A program made the position numbers and the translations under genes. This document shows, one piece after another, positions 54,468-62,557 of a stretch of DNA of 64,000 nucleotides; within the stretch, counting starts at the first letter, position 1, and each line of letters begins with the position of its first letter. Source of the DNA: Salinicola halophilus (GTDB lineage Bacteria > Pseudomonadota > Gammaproteobacteria > Pseudomonadales > Halomonadaceae); the NCBI RefSeq assembly GCF_003206155.1, contig NZ_PZJV01000001.1, positions 1,064,258 to 1,128,257 on the forward strand, read 5' to 3'. The notes beneath the pieces are model-generated. The model was not told the origin of the DNA. It searched no databases and was given only the letters and a program-made list of their open reading frames with translations.

Positions 54468-55808
54468 TTGAGCAATCAGTCATCCGGCAGCGGGTCATCC
54501 GGCAAAAAGTCTTCCAACGGTAAACTTCAGGGCATTCGTGGCATGAACGATCTGCTGCCGGATCACTCGCCGGCCTGGCAGTACCTCGAACGTCAGCTGC
54601 GCTCACTGGTGGATCGCTACGATTACCGTGAAATTCGCACCCCCATCGTCGAGCAGACCGGTCTTTTCGCCCGCTCCATCGGCGAGGCGACGGACGTGGT
54701 CGAAAAGGAGATGTACACCTTCGACGACCGCAACGGCGAGAGCCTGACCCTGCGCCCGGAAAACACGGCCTCGGTCGTGCGGGCCGCACTCGAACACGGC
54801 CTGCTGCACAATCAGACTCAGCGGCTCTGGTATATGGGCCCGATGTTTCGCTACGAGCGCCCCCAGAAAGGCCGTTACCGCCAGTTCCACCAGATCGGCA
54901 TCGAAGCCTACGGCATGACCGGGCCAGACATCGACGCCGAGATCATTCTGCTCTCGGCAAGGCTCTGGCGGCAGCTGGGCATGGCCGAGCACGTCACGCT
55001 CGAGCTCAATTCGCTGGGCACGCCCCAGGCTCGCGCCGACTATCGTCAGGCCCTGGTCGACTATTTCGAGACCCACCGTGACGTCCTCGACGAGGATTCC
55101 GAACGCCGCCTGGCCAGCAACCCGCTGCGGATTCTCGACTCCAAGAACCCGGCGATGGCAGAGATGCTCGACGCCGCGCCGCGGCTCATGGATCACCTTG
55201 ACGACGAATCCCGCGATCACTTCGAACGCCTCAAGGCGACTCTCGACGCCGCCGGGATCGGCTACCGCATCAACCCGCGTCTGGTTCGGGGGCTCGACTA
55301 CTATTCGCGCACCGTCTTCGAGTGGACTACCACGGCGCTCGGCAGCCAGGGGACCGTCTGTGGCGGGGGACGCTACGATGGTCTCGTCGAACAGCTCGGC
55401 GGCAAGCCGGTGCCCGCGGTCGGCTTCGCCATCGGTCTGGAGCGGCTGATGCTGCTGCTCGAAACGCTGGAACTCATTCCCGAGCAGGCCAAGGGCGGCG
55501 CCGATGCCTACCTGCTGGCGATGGGCGACGATGCCGAACGTCAGGCGCTGATGGTCGGCGAGCGTCTGCGCGATGCGCTACCCGACCTGCGACTTCAGGT
55601 ACACTGCGGCGGCGGCAGCTTCAAGAGCCAGATGCGTCGTGCCGATCGCAGCGGTGCAGCGCTTGCACTGATTCTCGGCGAGGATGAGATTCGTGACGGC
55701 ACGCTGACGCTCAAGCCACTGCGTGGCGACGGCGAGCAGGAGACGCTGGACATCGATACGACCGTCACCCGACTACGCAGCGCCATCGACGCCGACACGC
55801 GCGACTGA
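54468..55808 (+). CDS. hisS: Histidyl-tRNA synthetase
   Basis: This class II aminoacyl-tRNA synthetase has 446 residues from the start used here. It shows motif 1 near [14 protein letters not shown] and [15 protein letters not shown], motif 2 [16 protein letters not shown], the histidine motifs [15 protein letters not shown] and GRYDGL, and motif 3 [10 protein letters not shown]. No ATG or GTG with a ribosome site exists upstream of the conserved core. The TTG at 54468, preceded by GCAGGAG with good spacing, is the most likely start; a GTG at 54369 is open in frame but unsupported. The acidic Ser/Gly/Lys N-terminal leader is an extra not found in E. coli. Confidence 0.93.
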   Translation: MSNQSSGSGSSGKKSSNGKLQGIRGMNDLLPDHSPAWQYLERQLRSLVDRYDYREIRTPIVEQTGLFARSIGEATDVVEKEMYTFDDRNGESLTLRPENTASVVRAALEHGLLHNQTQRLWYMGPMFRYERPQKGRYRQFHQIGIEAYGMTGPDIDAEIILLSARLWRQLGMAEHVTLELNSLGTPQARADYRQALVDYFETHRDVLDEDSERRLASNPLRILDSKNPAMAEMLDAAPRLMDHLDDESRDHFERLKATLDAAGIGYRINPRLVRGLDYYSRTVFEWTTTALGSQGTVCGGGRYDGLVEQLGGKPVPAVGFAIGLERLMLLLETLELIPEQAKGGADAYLLAMGDDAERQALMVGERLRDALPDLRLQVHCGGGSFKSQMRRADRSGAALALILGEDEIRDGTLTLKPLRGDGEQETLDIDTTVTRLRSAIDADTRD

Positions 55809-55859
55809 CCGCGTTATCGAAGCTTGAAGCTCGAAAGCAACAGTGTAAGGAGACCGCCC

Positions 55860-56519
55860 GTGGCGGAGCTGAGAACCGAAGAAGAGCAGCTGGACGCGAT
55901 CAAGCAGTGGTGGAAAGCCAACGGCAAGTCACTGATCGTGGGTATCGTCGTTGCCCTCGTGGCCGTGCTCGCCTGGAATGCCTGGCAGCGGCATCAGGCG
56001 AATGAATCCGCTAACGCCTCGATCGCCTACCAGCAGTTGATGGCGATCGCCGGCAGCGACCAGCTCGACGACAACGCCCGCGAGCAGGCCTTCACACTGG
56101 CCGACCAGCTTCAGAGCGACCATGGCGGCTCGCTCTACGGCGACCTCGCCGGGCTGCTCGAAGCCAAGATCGCCGTCGATGCCGAGGATTACGATCGCGC
56201 CCGCGACACGCTCGATGACGTCATCGCCCAGTCCGAGCGTCCCTACATGCAAGGGCTCGCCCGCATCGACCTCGCCCGGCTCCAGCTTGCCGACGGCGAT
56301 GCCGATGCCGCGCTCGAGACGCTCGACACCACCGTCCCGCAGTCGCTCGACGCCCAGCGACTGGAAGTGCGCGGCGACGCTCTGGTGACGCTCGATCGCC
56401 CCGACGAGGCACGTGAAGCCTACCAGCAAGCGCAAACACAAGCTCAAGACACCGACCAGACGCTTTACGGTCTCGAGCTCAAGCTAGACGATCTCGGTGC
56501 AGAGGATGCCGCCCAATGA
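55860..56519 (+). CDS. yfgM: YfgM family inner-membrane TPR protein
   Basis: YfgM is a bitopic protein that interacts with SecYEG and the periplasmic chaperone PpiD. The 219-residue protein has a cytoplasmic start (RTEEEQLDAIKQWWKANGKS), one membrane helix (LIVGIVVALVAVLAWNAWQ, about 22-40) and periplasmic TPR-like repeats. GTG 55860 was chosen because TAAGGAG sits 8 bases upstream; an ATG-open frame begins at 55824 without one. The stop overlaps the bamB start by 4 bases. Confidence 0.9.
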   Translation: MAELRTEEEQLDAIKQWWKANGKSLIVGIVVALVAVLAWNAWQRHQANESANASIAYQQLMAIAGSDQLDDNAREQAFTLADQLQSDHGGSLYGDLAGLLEAKIAVDAEDYDRARDTLDDVIAQSERPYMQGLARIDLARLQLADGDADAALETLDTTVPQSLDAQRLEVRGDALVTLDRPDEAREAYQQAQTQAQDTDQTLYGLELKLDDLGAEDAAQ

Positions 56520-57679
56520 AACTCTATCGCCTACTGCTGCCACTCGGCTTGACGGCCACGCTGCTGGCGGGCTGCGCGGGCAGCGTCGAACCGCAGTACC
56601 CGCCCAAGGACCTGACCGACTTCGACAAGCAGGTCGACCTCGATGCACGCTGGAGCGAAGGCGTCGGTGAAGGTCTCGGCCGCGCCCGCTATCCGCTCAC
56701 CCCGCTGGTCGACGGCGGCACGCTTTACGCGGTCGATCAGACGGGTGCGCTTCGCGCGCTGGACGCCGACAGCGGTGAGACCGAATGGGAAGTCGAGCTG
56801 GGGACTGCCATCTCCAGCGGCATCGGCGCCGACGGCGGCCGACTCTACATCGGCACGCGCAACGGCGAAGTCCTCGCGATCGATCGGGAAGACGGTAGCG
56901 TCGACTGGCGTTCGCGCGTCTCGAGCGAAGTGCTCGCGCCGCCTCAGGTCAACAGCTCGCTGGTCGTCGTGCAGAGCGTCGACGGTGCAGTGACCGCGCT
57001 GAATCGCCTCAACGGCGGCGAGCAGTGGGTCTATACCAGTTCCCAGCCGGCGCTCACGCTGCGCGGTACCGGTGCCCCCAGGGTCATCGAGCCGGTCTCG
57101 TTCGCCGGCTTCGCCAACGGTCGTCTGGTCACGATCGACAACCGCAGCGGACAGACCCTGTGGGACATGCGTGTCGCCGTCCCCCAAGGGCGTACCGAAG
57201 TTGATCAACTCGTCGACGTCGACGGCCAGCCGGTCCTCACGCAGGACGGTCGTCTCTACGTCACCAGCTACAACGGCCGTCTGCTGGCGCTGGAAGCGAC
57301 CTCCGGCGAAGTGATCTGGGAGCACGAGGAGTCCAGCTACCTGACGCCGCTGGTCGTCGGCAACTACCTGTTCACGGTCAATGAAGCGAGCCATGTCATC
57401 GCCGTCGAGGCGGATACCGGCCGCGTCATGTGGGATTCGGATACCCTCGAGGGTCGCGAGCTGACCGCGCCCGCCTTCGTCGATGGCAATATCGCGATAG
57501 GTGACGCCGAGGGCTACGTGCATCTGCTCGACGCCACCAGCGGCGAGATGCGCGGACGCACCCACGTCGACGGTAGCGGCCTGAGTCTGCCGCTTCTCAC
57601 CGGCGACCGGCGCCTCTACGCGTTCGCCAACGACGGACGCCTGGTCGCCTACGACCTGGAGAACGTCGAGTCGCAGTGA
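56516..57679 (+). CDS. bamB: Outer-membrane protein assembly factor BamB
   Basis: BamB is the eight-bladed beta-propeller lipoprotein of the BAM complex. The 387-residue protein has a lipobox LLAGC (Cys20) and repeated PQQ-like blades (LYAVDQTGALRALDADSGETEWEVELG, LYIGTRNGEVLAIDREDGSVDWRS, LYVTSYNGRLLALEATSGEVIW). It is coupled to yfgM by an ATGA overlap. A 12-bp hairpin lies about 55 bases after the stop. Confidence 0.96.
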   Translation: MKLYRLLLPLGLTATLLAGCAGSVEPQYPPKDLTDFDKQVDLDARWSEGVGEGLGRARYPLTPLVDGGTLYAVDQTGALRALDADSGETEWEVELGTAISSGIGADGGRLYIGTRNGEVLAIDREDGSVDWRSRVSSEVLAPPQVNSSLVVVQSVDGAVTALNRLNGGEQWVYTSSQPALTLRGTGAPRVIEPVSFAGFANGRLVTIDNRSGQTLWDMRVAVPQGRTEVDQLVDVDGQPVLTQDGRLYVTSYNGRLLALEATSGEVIWEHEESSYLTPLVVGNYLFTVNEASHVIAVEADTGRVMWDSDTLEGRELTAPAFVDGNIAIGDAEGYVHLLDATSGEMRGRTHVDGSGLSLPLLTGDRRLYAFANDGRLVAYDLENVESQ

Positions 57680-57732
57680 CTCGGCGAATGGCTTCGGCCT
57701 GATCCCGCCGGGAGCCCTCACCGGCTCTGCAT

Positions 57733-57760
57733 CATCGGCCCCGCTTCAGCGGGGCCGATG
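57733..57760 (+). terminator. Perfect 12-bp hairpin after bamB
   Basis: CATCGGCCCCGC pairs with GCGGGGCCGATG around TTCA. There is no T-tract, so termination strength is uncertain; der follows 150 bp further on. Confidence 0.5.
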
Positions 57761-57908
57761 CGTTCGAGGGCCCGCGCCTCGGCGCATCCGCCGCTAACGC
57801 CGGTGCCACGTGGCTATGCTAGAATGCCGGCCTGACGTCGCCGAACCCGCGCCTGCGATATCGCCGCGACCGTCGTTTCTCTTGCCACCCGCCTCTTTGC
57901 GAATCGCC

Positions 57909-59312
57909 ATGATCCCCGTTATCGCCCTGGTCGGCCGACCCAACGTCGGCAAATCGACGCTATTCAACCGCCTCACCCGCAGCCGCGATGCGCTGGTGGC
58001 CGACTATCCCGGCCTCACCCGCGACCGCAAATACGGCAGCGGCCAGCTCGGCGACAAGGCCTACACGGTGATCGACACCGGCGGCATCAGCGGCGACGAG
58101 CAGGGTATCGACGCTGCCATGGCCGAGCAGTCGCTCACGGCGATCGACGAGGCGGACATCGTGCTGTTCCTGGTCGATGCGCGGGCCGGTCTGATGCCCG
58201 CGGACGAGGCGATCGCCAATCACTTACGGGTGAATCAGAAAAAGACCTGGCTGGTGGTCAACAAGACCGACGGCCTCGACGAGCAGATCGGCATGGCCGA
58301 CTTCTGGGGTCTGGGTCTCGGTGATCCGCGGCCCATTGCCGCCTCCCACGGGCGCAACGTCACCCTGCTGATCGACGAAGTGCTCGCCCCCTTCCCCGAG
58401 CGCGATCCGAGCGCCGGCCCGCAGGGCGATCACAAGGGCATTCATATCGGCATCGTCGGCCGGCCGAACGTGGGCAAGTCGACGCTGGTCAACCGGATGC
58501 TCGGCGAAGATCGGGTGGTGGTGTTCGATGAAGCGGGTACCACGCGAGACGCGATCGAGATTCCCTTCGAGCGCCGCGGCAAACCCTATGTGCTGGTGGA
58601 TACCGCCGGGGTACGCCGACGCAAGAACGTCAGCCTGACCGCGGAGAAGTTCTCCATCGTCAAGACGCTGGAGGCGATCAAGGAGTGCCATGTGGCGATC
58701 ATGGTACTCGACGCGCGCACCGGTCTGGTCGAGCAGGACATGCATCTGCTCGACTTCGTGCTCTCCAGCGGTCGGGCGCTGGTGCTCGCGGTCAACAAGT
58801 GGGACGGCCTCGAACAGGAGGCGCGGGACAAGATGCGCACCGAGATCAAGCGCCGTCTGGGTTTCGCCGACTACGCCGAGCTGCATTTCATCTCCGCGCT
58901 TCACGGCACCGGCGTCGGCGATCTCTACAAATCGGTCGACAAGGCGTTCGACAGCGCCAACACCCACTGGTCGACCAACCGTCTGACGACGCTTCTCCAG
59001 GACGCCGTCAGCGAGCATCAGCCGCCGATGATCCACGGCCGGCGCATCAAGCTGCGGATGGCACACCAGGGTGGCACCAACCCGCCGATCATCGTCGTCC
59101 ACGGCAATCAGACCGCCTCGCTGCCGGAAGCCTACAAGCGCTATCTCACCAACACCTTCCGCAAGGTGTTGAAGGTCCGCGGCACGCCGATTCGCTTCGA
59201 GTTCCGCTCCGGCGACAATCCGTACGACGACCACGCCGATGCCAGCGACCGTGAGAAGGCGCGCGCACGCCAGCTGAGCCGGACCAAGGAAGCGCGCAAG
59301 AACCGGCGTTGA
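57909..59312 (+). CDS. der: GTPase Der (EngA)
   Basis: Der has two tandem GTPase domains and a KH-like domain and is needed for 50S ribosome assembly. In the 467-residue protein, G1 motifs are [14 protein letters not shown] (9-22) and [14 protein letters not shown] (about 186), with DTGGIS and DTAGVRRR as the two G3 motifs. NKTDGLD and NKWDGLE are the G4 motifs, and the C-terminal KH part contains [17 protein letters not shown] 57909 directly precedes [15 protein letters not shown]; the open frame extends 33 codons further without homology. Confidence 0.98.
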   Translation: MIPVIALVGRPNVGKSTLFNRLTRSRDALVADYPGLTRDRKYGSGQLGDKAYTVIDTGGISGDEQGIDAAMAEQSLTAIDEADIVLFLVDARAGLMPADEAIANHLRVNQKKTWLVVNKTDGLDEQIGMADFWGLGLGDPRPIAASHGRNVTLLIDEVLAPFPERDPSAGPQGDHKGIHIGIVGRPNVGKSTLVNRMLGEDRVVVFDEAGTTRDAIEIPFERRGKPYVLVDTAGVRRRKNVSLTAEKFSIVKTLEAIKECHVAIMVLDARTGLVEQDMHLLDFVLSSGRALVLAVNKWDGLEQEARDKMRTEIKRRLGFADYAELHFISALHGTGVGDLYKSVDKAFDSANTHWSTNRLTTLLQDAVSEHQPPMIHGRRIKLRMAHQGGTNPPIIVVHGNQTASLPEAYKRYLTNTFRKVLKVRGTPIRFEFRSGDNPYDDHADASDREKARARQLSRTKEARKNRR

Positions 59313-59400
59313 GGGCAGCCCAAGCCTCGCATCGGTACCCTTCGAGCCGCGCGGGCGCCGGGCCGGCCACTGCGATCGCCGCTTCTACGGCGATGACGAC

Positions 59401-59446
59401 AACGACGATGCCCCGGGCCGCTATGCGACCCGAGGCATCGTCGTTT
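59401..59446 (+). terminator. Hairpin terminator after der
   Basis: AACGACGATGCC pairs with GGCATCGTCGTT (12 bp) with a second inner pairing, followed by TTT. It lies about 90 bases after the der stop, and convergently before the alpha/beta hydrolase gene end, so it may serve both. Confidence 0.6.
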
Positions 59447-59534
59447 CAGCGCGTGGCTAGCTCCGCCGCTGGCAGTCGCCACGACCGAGACTGTGCGGCG
59501 TGGCCGTCTACTCGGCGCGACTCCCCTCGCCGCG

Positions 59535-60377
59535 TCAGAGGCTGCCGATGAACTCGAGCATGAGGCGATTGAGCTCGTCGGGGTGGGTGAAGTTGAGCCC
59601 GTGCGGTGCACCGCTGACCACTTCCAGGCGGCTGCCCTCCACGCGGTCGTGAGTGCGCTGCCCGCTCACTTCCAGCGGGACGATGCCGTCGGCGTCACCG
59701 TGGATGACCAGCGTCGGCACGTCGATGCGGTCGAGATCCCCGCGAAAGTCGGTTTCGGCGAACGCCGTGATGCAGTCCAGGGTCCCCTTGGGCGAAGCGA
59801 AACTGGCGATCGTGTGGCAGTAGCTCAGCACTGCCTGGCTGACCGTCGGGGCATCGTCGCCGTGATTGACGAACTGACGGCCGAAATCCGTCAGGAACCC
59901 CACCCGATCCTGCTTGACGCCCGACTTCATCTCCTCGAAGACCGACGCGTCGACGCCGTCGGGATTGTCCTCCCCCTTGAGCAGATACGGCGGCACCGCG
60001 GCGACGAACAGTGCCGCCGCGACGCGGTCGCTGCCGTGACGCCCGAGATAGCGCGCCACTTCGCCACCACCCATGGAGAAGCCCAAGAGCACTGCGTCCC
60101 TGAGCGCGAGTCCGGTCATCAGGCCGTCGAGATCGTCGGCCAGGGTATCGTAGTCGTACCCCGTCCAGGGCTGGCTCGAGGCGCCGAAACCGCGGCGATC
60201 GTAGGCGATGACCCGATACCCCGCCTCGGTGAGTGCCGCGATCTGGTGCTCCCACATCCTGTGACTCAGTGGCCAGCCGTGGATCAGCACGACCGGGCGA
60301 GCGTTACGCTCACCCGCATCGAGATAGTGGATATCGACCGCTTCCGAAGTGGCATTGTCCACGCGTAGCGTTGGCAT
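59535..60377 (-). CDS. Alpha/beta hydrolase, non-haem chloroperoxidase-like
   Basis: The 280-residue protein is an alpha/beta hydrolase with oxyanion-hole HGWPLSHRMW, nucleophile Ser101 in LLGFSMGGGEVARYL, acid Asp about 228-230 in VIHGDADGIVP and base His259 in GAPHGLNFTH. YDRRGFGASSQPWTGYDYDTLADDL and AAVPPYLLK match the cofactor-free haloperoxidase/perhydrolase subgroup, which catalyses esterase and perhydrolase reactions. The natural substrate is unknown. It lies alone, convergent with der. Confidence 0.92.
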   Translation of the reverse strand: MPTLRVDNATSEAVDIHYLDAGERNARPVVLIHGWPLSHRMWEHQIAALTEAGYRVIAYDRRGFGASSQPWTGYDYDTLADDLDGLMTGLALRDAVLLGFSMGGGEVARYLGRHGSDRVAAALFVAAVPPYLLKGEDNPDGVDASVFEEMKSGVKQDRVGFLTDFGRQFVNHGDDAPTVSQAVLSYCHTIASFASPKGTLDCITAFAETDFRGDLDRIDVPTLVIHGDADGIVPLEVSGQRTHDRVEGSRLEVVSGAPHGLNFTHPDELNRLMLEFIGSL

Positions 60378-60506
60378 GACGTCTCCTTGTCAGAATGAAT
60401 CGAACCGCGAGGGCCGAGACCGTGGCGTGCGGTCGTCCTCGTCGGCTGCCTTCATCTATAGAAGTCGAACGCGGTATGCGCCATCCCCGCGCCACGCCGC
60501 TCGCGT

Positions 60507-62177
60507 TCACACGTCGGGGCCGCGCGGCGACTCGGCCTCGGCGAGTGCCAGACACACTCGGTCGCGCCCGCGCTGTTTCGCCTGATACATGGCACGGTCC
60601 GCGGCTTCCAGCAACGCATCGGCATCTGTCCAGTCCCGGGTACAGCTGATCCCGGCGCTGAAACTCGCACGAAACGTCTGCGTGCCGGCGACGCACTCGA
60701 GCCCCGCGAAGCTCTGTCGAATCCGCTCGATCGCGTCCCGTGCCTGAACGAGCGTGCAGGATGGCAGGATCGCCACGAACTCCTCGCCGCCGTAGCGACC
60801 GACGTGATCGACCCGGCGCAGACGCTGACGCAGCAGATTGGCCAGTAGCCGGATGACGTAGTCGCCGGTGGCATGACCGTAGGTATCATTGATCGATTTG
60901 AAGCAGTCGATGTCGATCATCACCACACAGGCACTGGTGTCGGCACGCTGGCTACGCGCCATCTCGATCTCGATGAGCTCCTTGATCGCCGGGTGCTTGA
61001 TCAGTCCGGTCAAGCCGTCCCTCGCCAGCGCCAGACTGAGCTGACGCGAGCGCTGCGCCCGCGCCGTCACCGCGGCAATGAGCGCAACATCGGTAATCGG
61101 CTTGACCAGAAAATCGTCGCCGGCCTGGGCCAGCGCCTGGGCCTGGCGCTTGGCATTGGACTCCGCGGAGAGATAGATCAGCGGAATCTTCAACCAGTCG
61201 TCATCGAAACGGATGATGCGAGCCAGCTCGGGCCCCGAGCAGCCCGGCATGTTGATATCGATCAGCACGAGATCGGGAACGAAGTCCCGCAATCCCTGCA
61301 GTACGGCTTGAGGCTCGGTAATGACGCGGGATTCGATACCCGCGCTCTTGAGCGTCAGCCGGAAGTGCTCGGCGAGTTCGACGTCGTCATCGACGATCAG
61401 TGCCCGATAAGGCTCCTGCTGGGGCAGATTGATCAGGTGTCGCAGCCGACGTTCCAGCGAGGGCAGATCCACGGGGTGGTTGAAGAAGCCCTGAGCGCCG
61501 TGGCGGACGGCGTGCAGGCGCGCGTCGAATCCGCCCTCGTCGCTCAGCAGAATGAGCATCGCGCTGGGCATCTTTTCCAGTGTCGCCTTCCACTGCGACT
61601 CGTCGATGCGAGCCGCGTCGACGATCAACGCGTCGACGGCCATCGACTCGGGCGCTTGCGCCGATGCCGACTCGGGCGCTTGCTCGTGGCAGGACGCGAG
61701 CTTGCGGCAAGCATAACCGAAGCCCTGCAGCGACTGGACCAGATGATCGCTCAGCTCCCCCGCCATCACTGCGATCTGTACCTCACGCTCGCCGCTGGCG
61801 AGCTCTTGGCTCTCGCGCGACTCGCCAACGGCATCGTCCGGCGTCTCCAGCAGTTCGCGCAGAATCTCCTCGAGGCGATGATGCATGGCGGTGAGCATGG
61901 GCGGCGAGGGGGCGATGGCGCTCTCCATCGCCGTCTGCAGCCAGAGTTCGAGCTCGCGCATCTCGCTGCCGAGCTTGGCGTAGCCGAACGTCCCCGCCGA
62001 ACCGGCGTTGCGGTGAAGGCCCTGTCGCAGCGTCTGCAGCGACTCCGGGTCGATACCCTGTTCGTGGGTGCTCAACTCACGCGTCTGAGCCAGCAGCGTC
62101 TGCAGATCGTGGGTCAGGCGAAGGCGGTACTGTTCGCGAAGCGCGGCGAGTTTCGCCTGGACGTCGTCATCCTGCAT
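60507..62177 (-). CDS. HPt-REC-GGDEF diguanylate cyclase response regulator
   Basis: The 556-residue protein has an N-terminal HPt domain with His55 in LHRNAGSAGTFGYA, a degenerate receiver-like segment (about 130-250), a full receiver domain (about 255-375; LIVDDDVELAEHF and LVLIDINMPGCSG) and a C-terminal GGDEF domain. The active site is GGEEF (463-467), five residues after an RxxD inhibitory site (RRVD, 454-457), so it should be an active, product-inhibited diguanylate cyclase. It overlaps the response regulator gene upstream by 11 bases. The combination lets phosphate flow from the hybrid kinase control c-di-GMP. The same genome region also encodes an EAL-HDOD protein (610). Confidence 0.93.
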   Translation of the reverse strand: MQDDDVQAKLAALREQYRLRLTHDLQTLLAQTRELSTHEQGIDPESLQTLRQGLHRNAGSAGTFGYAKLGSEMRELELWLQTAMESAIAPSPPMLTAMHHRLEEILRELLETPDDAVGESRESQELASGEREVQIAVMAGELSDHLVQSLQGFGYACRKLASCHEQAPESASAQAPESMAVDALIVDAARIDESQWKATLEKMPSAMLILLSDEGGFDARLHAVRHGAQGFFNHPVDLPSLERRLRHLINLPQQEPYRALIVDDDVELAEHFRLTLKSAGIESRVITEPQAVLQGLRDFVPDLVLIDINMPGCSGPELARIIRFDDDWLKIPLIYLSAESNAKRQAQALAQAGDDFLVKPITDVALIAAVTARAQRSRQLSLALARDGLTGLIKHPAIKELIEIEMARSQRADTSACVVMIDIDCFKSINDTYGHATGDYVIRLLANLLRQRLRRVDHVGRYGGEEFVAILPSCTLVQARDAIERIRQSFAGLECVAGTQTFRASFSAGISCTRDWTDADALLEAADRAMYQAKQRGRDRVCLALAEAESPRGPDV

Positions 62178-62556
62178 GGGCCCGCTCCCAGATCGTTCGC
62201 AGCTGTGCCGCGAGTGTCATCGGGTCGAAGGGCTTGACCACCACATCGAGGGCGCCGATGGCGCGATAGTGCTCGATCTCGCCGGTCTGCACCTTGGCGG
62301 TCATGAAGACCACCGGAATGTCGCGGGTCTCCGCCTGCTCGCGCAGCCGTGCCAGCGTGGTCGGGCCGTCGATCCCGGGCATCATCACGTCCAGCAGGAT
62401 GAGGTCCGGCTGCCACTCGCTCGCCCGTTCGAGCGCCGAGTAGCCGTCATCGCAGCTCTGCACCTCGAAGCCCCCGACGATTTCCAGCGCCACGCGCGCC
62501 ACTTCCTGGATCGAGGGATCGTCCTCGACGTGCAGTATTCGTTGCAGGATCGTCAT
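62167..62556 (-). CDS. Single-domain response regulator (CheY-like)
   Basis: The 129-residue receiver has acidic pocket Glu11-Asp12-Asp13 (RILHVEDDPS), phosphoacceptor Asp56 (LILLDVMMPG), Thr at PVVFMTAK and the conserved Lys in DVVVKPFDP. There is no output domain, so it probably relays phosphate between the adjacent hybrid kinase and the HPt-REC-GGDEF protein. It is one base downstream of the kinase stop and overlaps the cyclase gene. Confidence 0.93.
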   Translation of the reverse strand: MTILQRILHVEDDPSIQEVARVALEIVGGFEVQSCDDGYSALERASEWQPDLILLDVMMPGIDGPTTLARLREQAETRDIPVVFMTAKVQTGEIEHYRAIGALDVVVKPFDPMTLAAQLRTIWERAHAG

Positions 62557-62557
62557 A

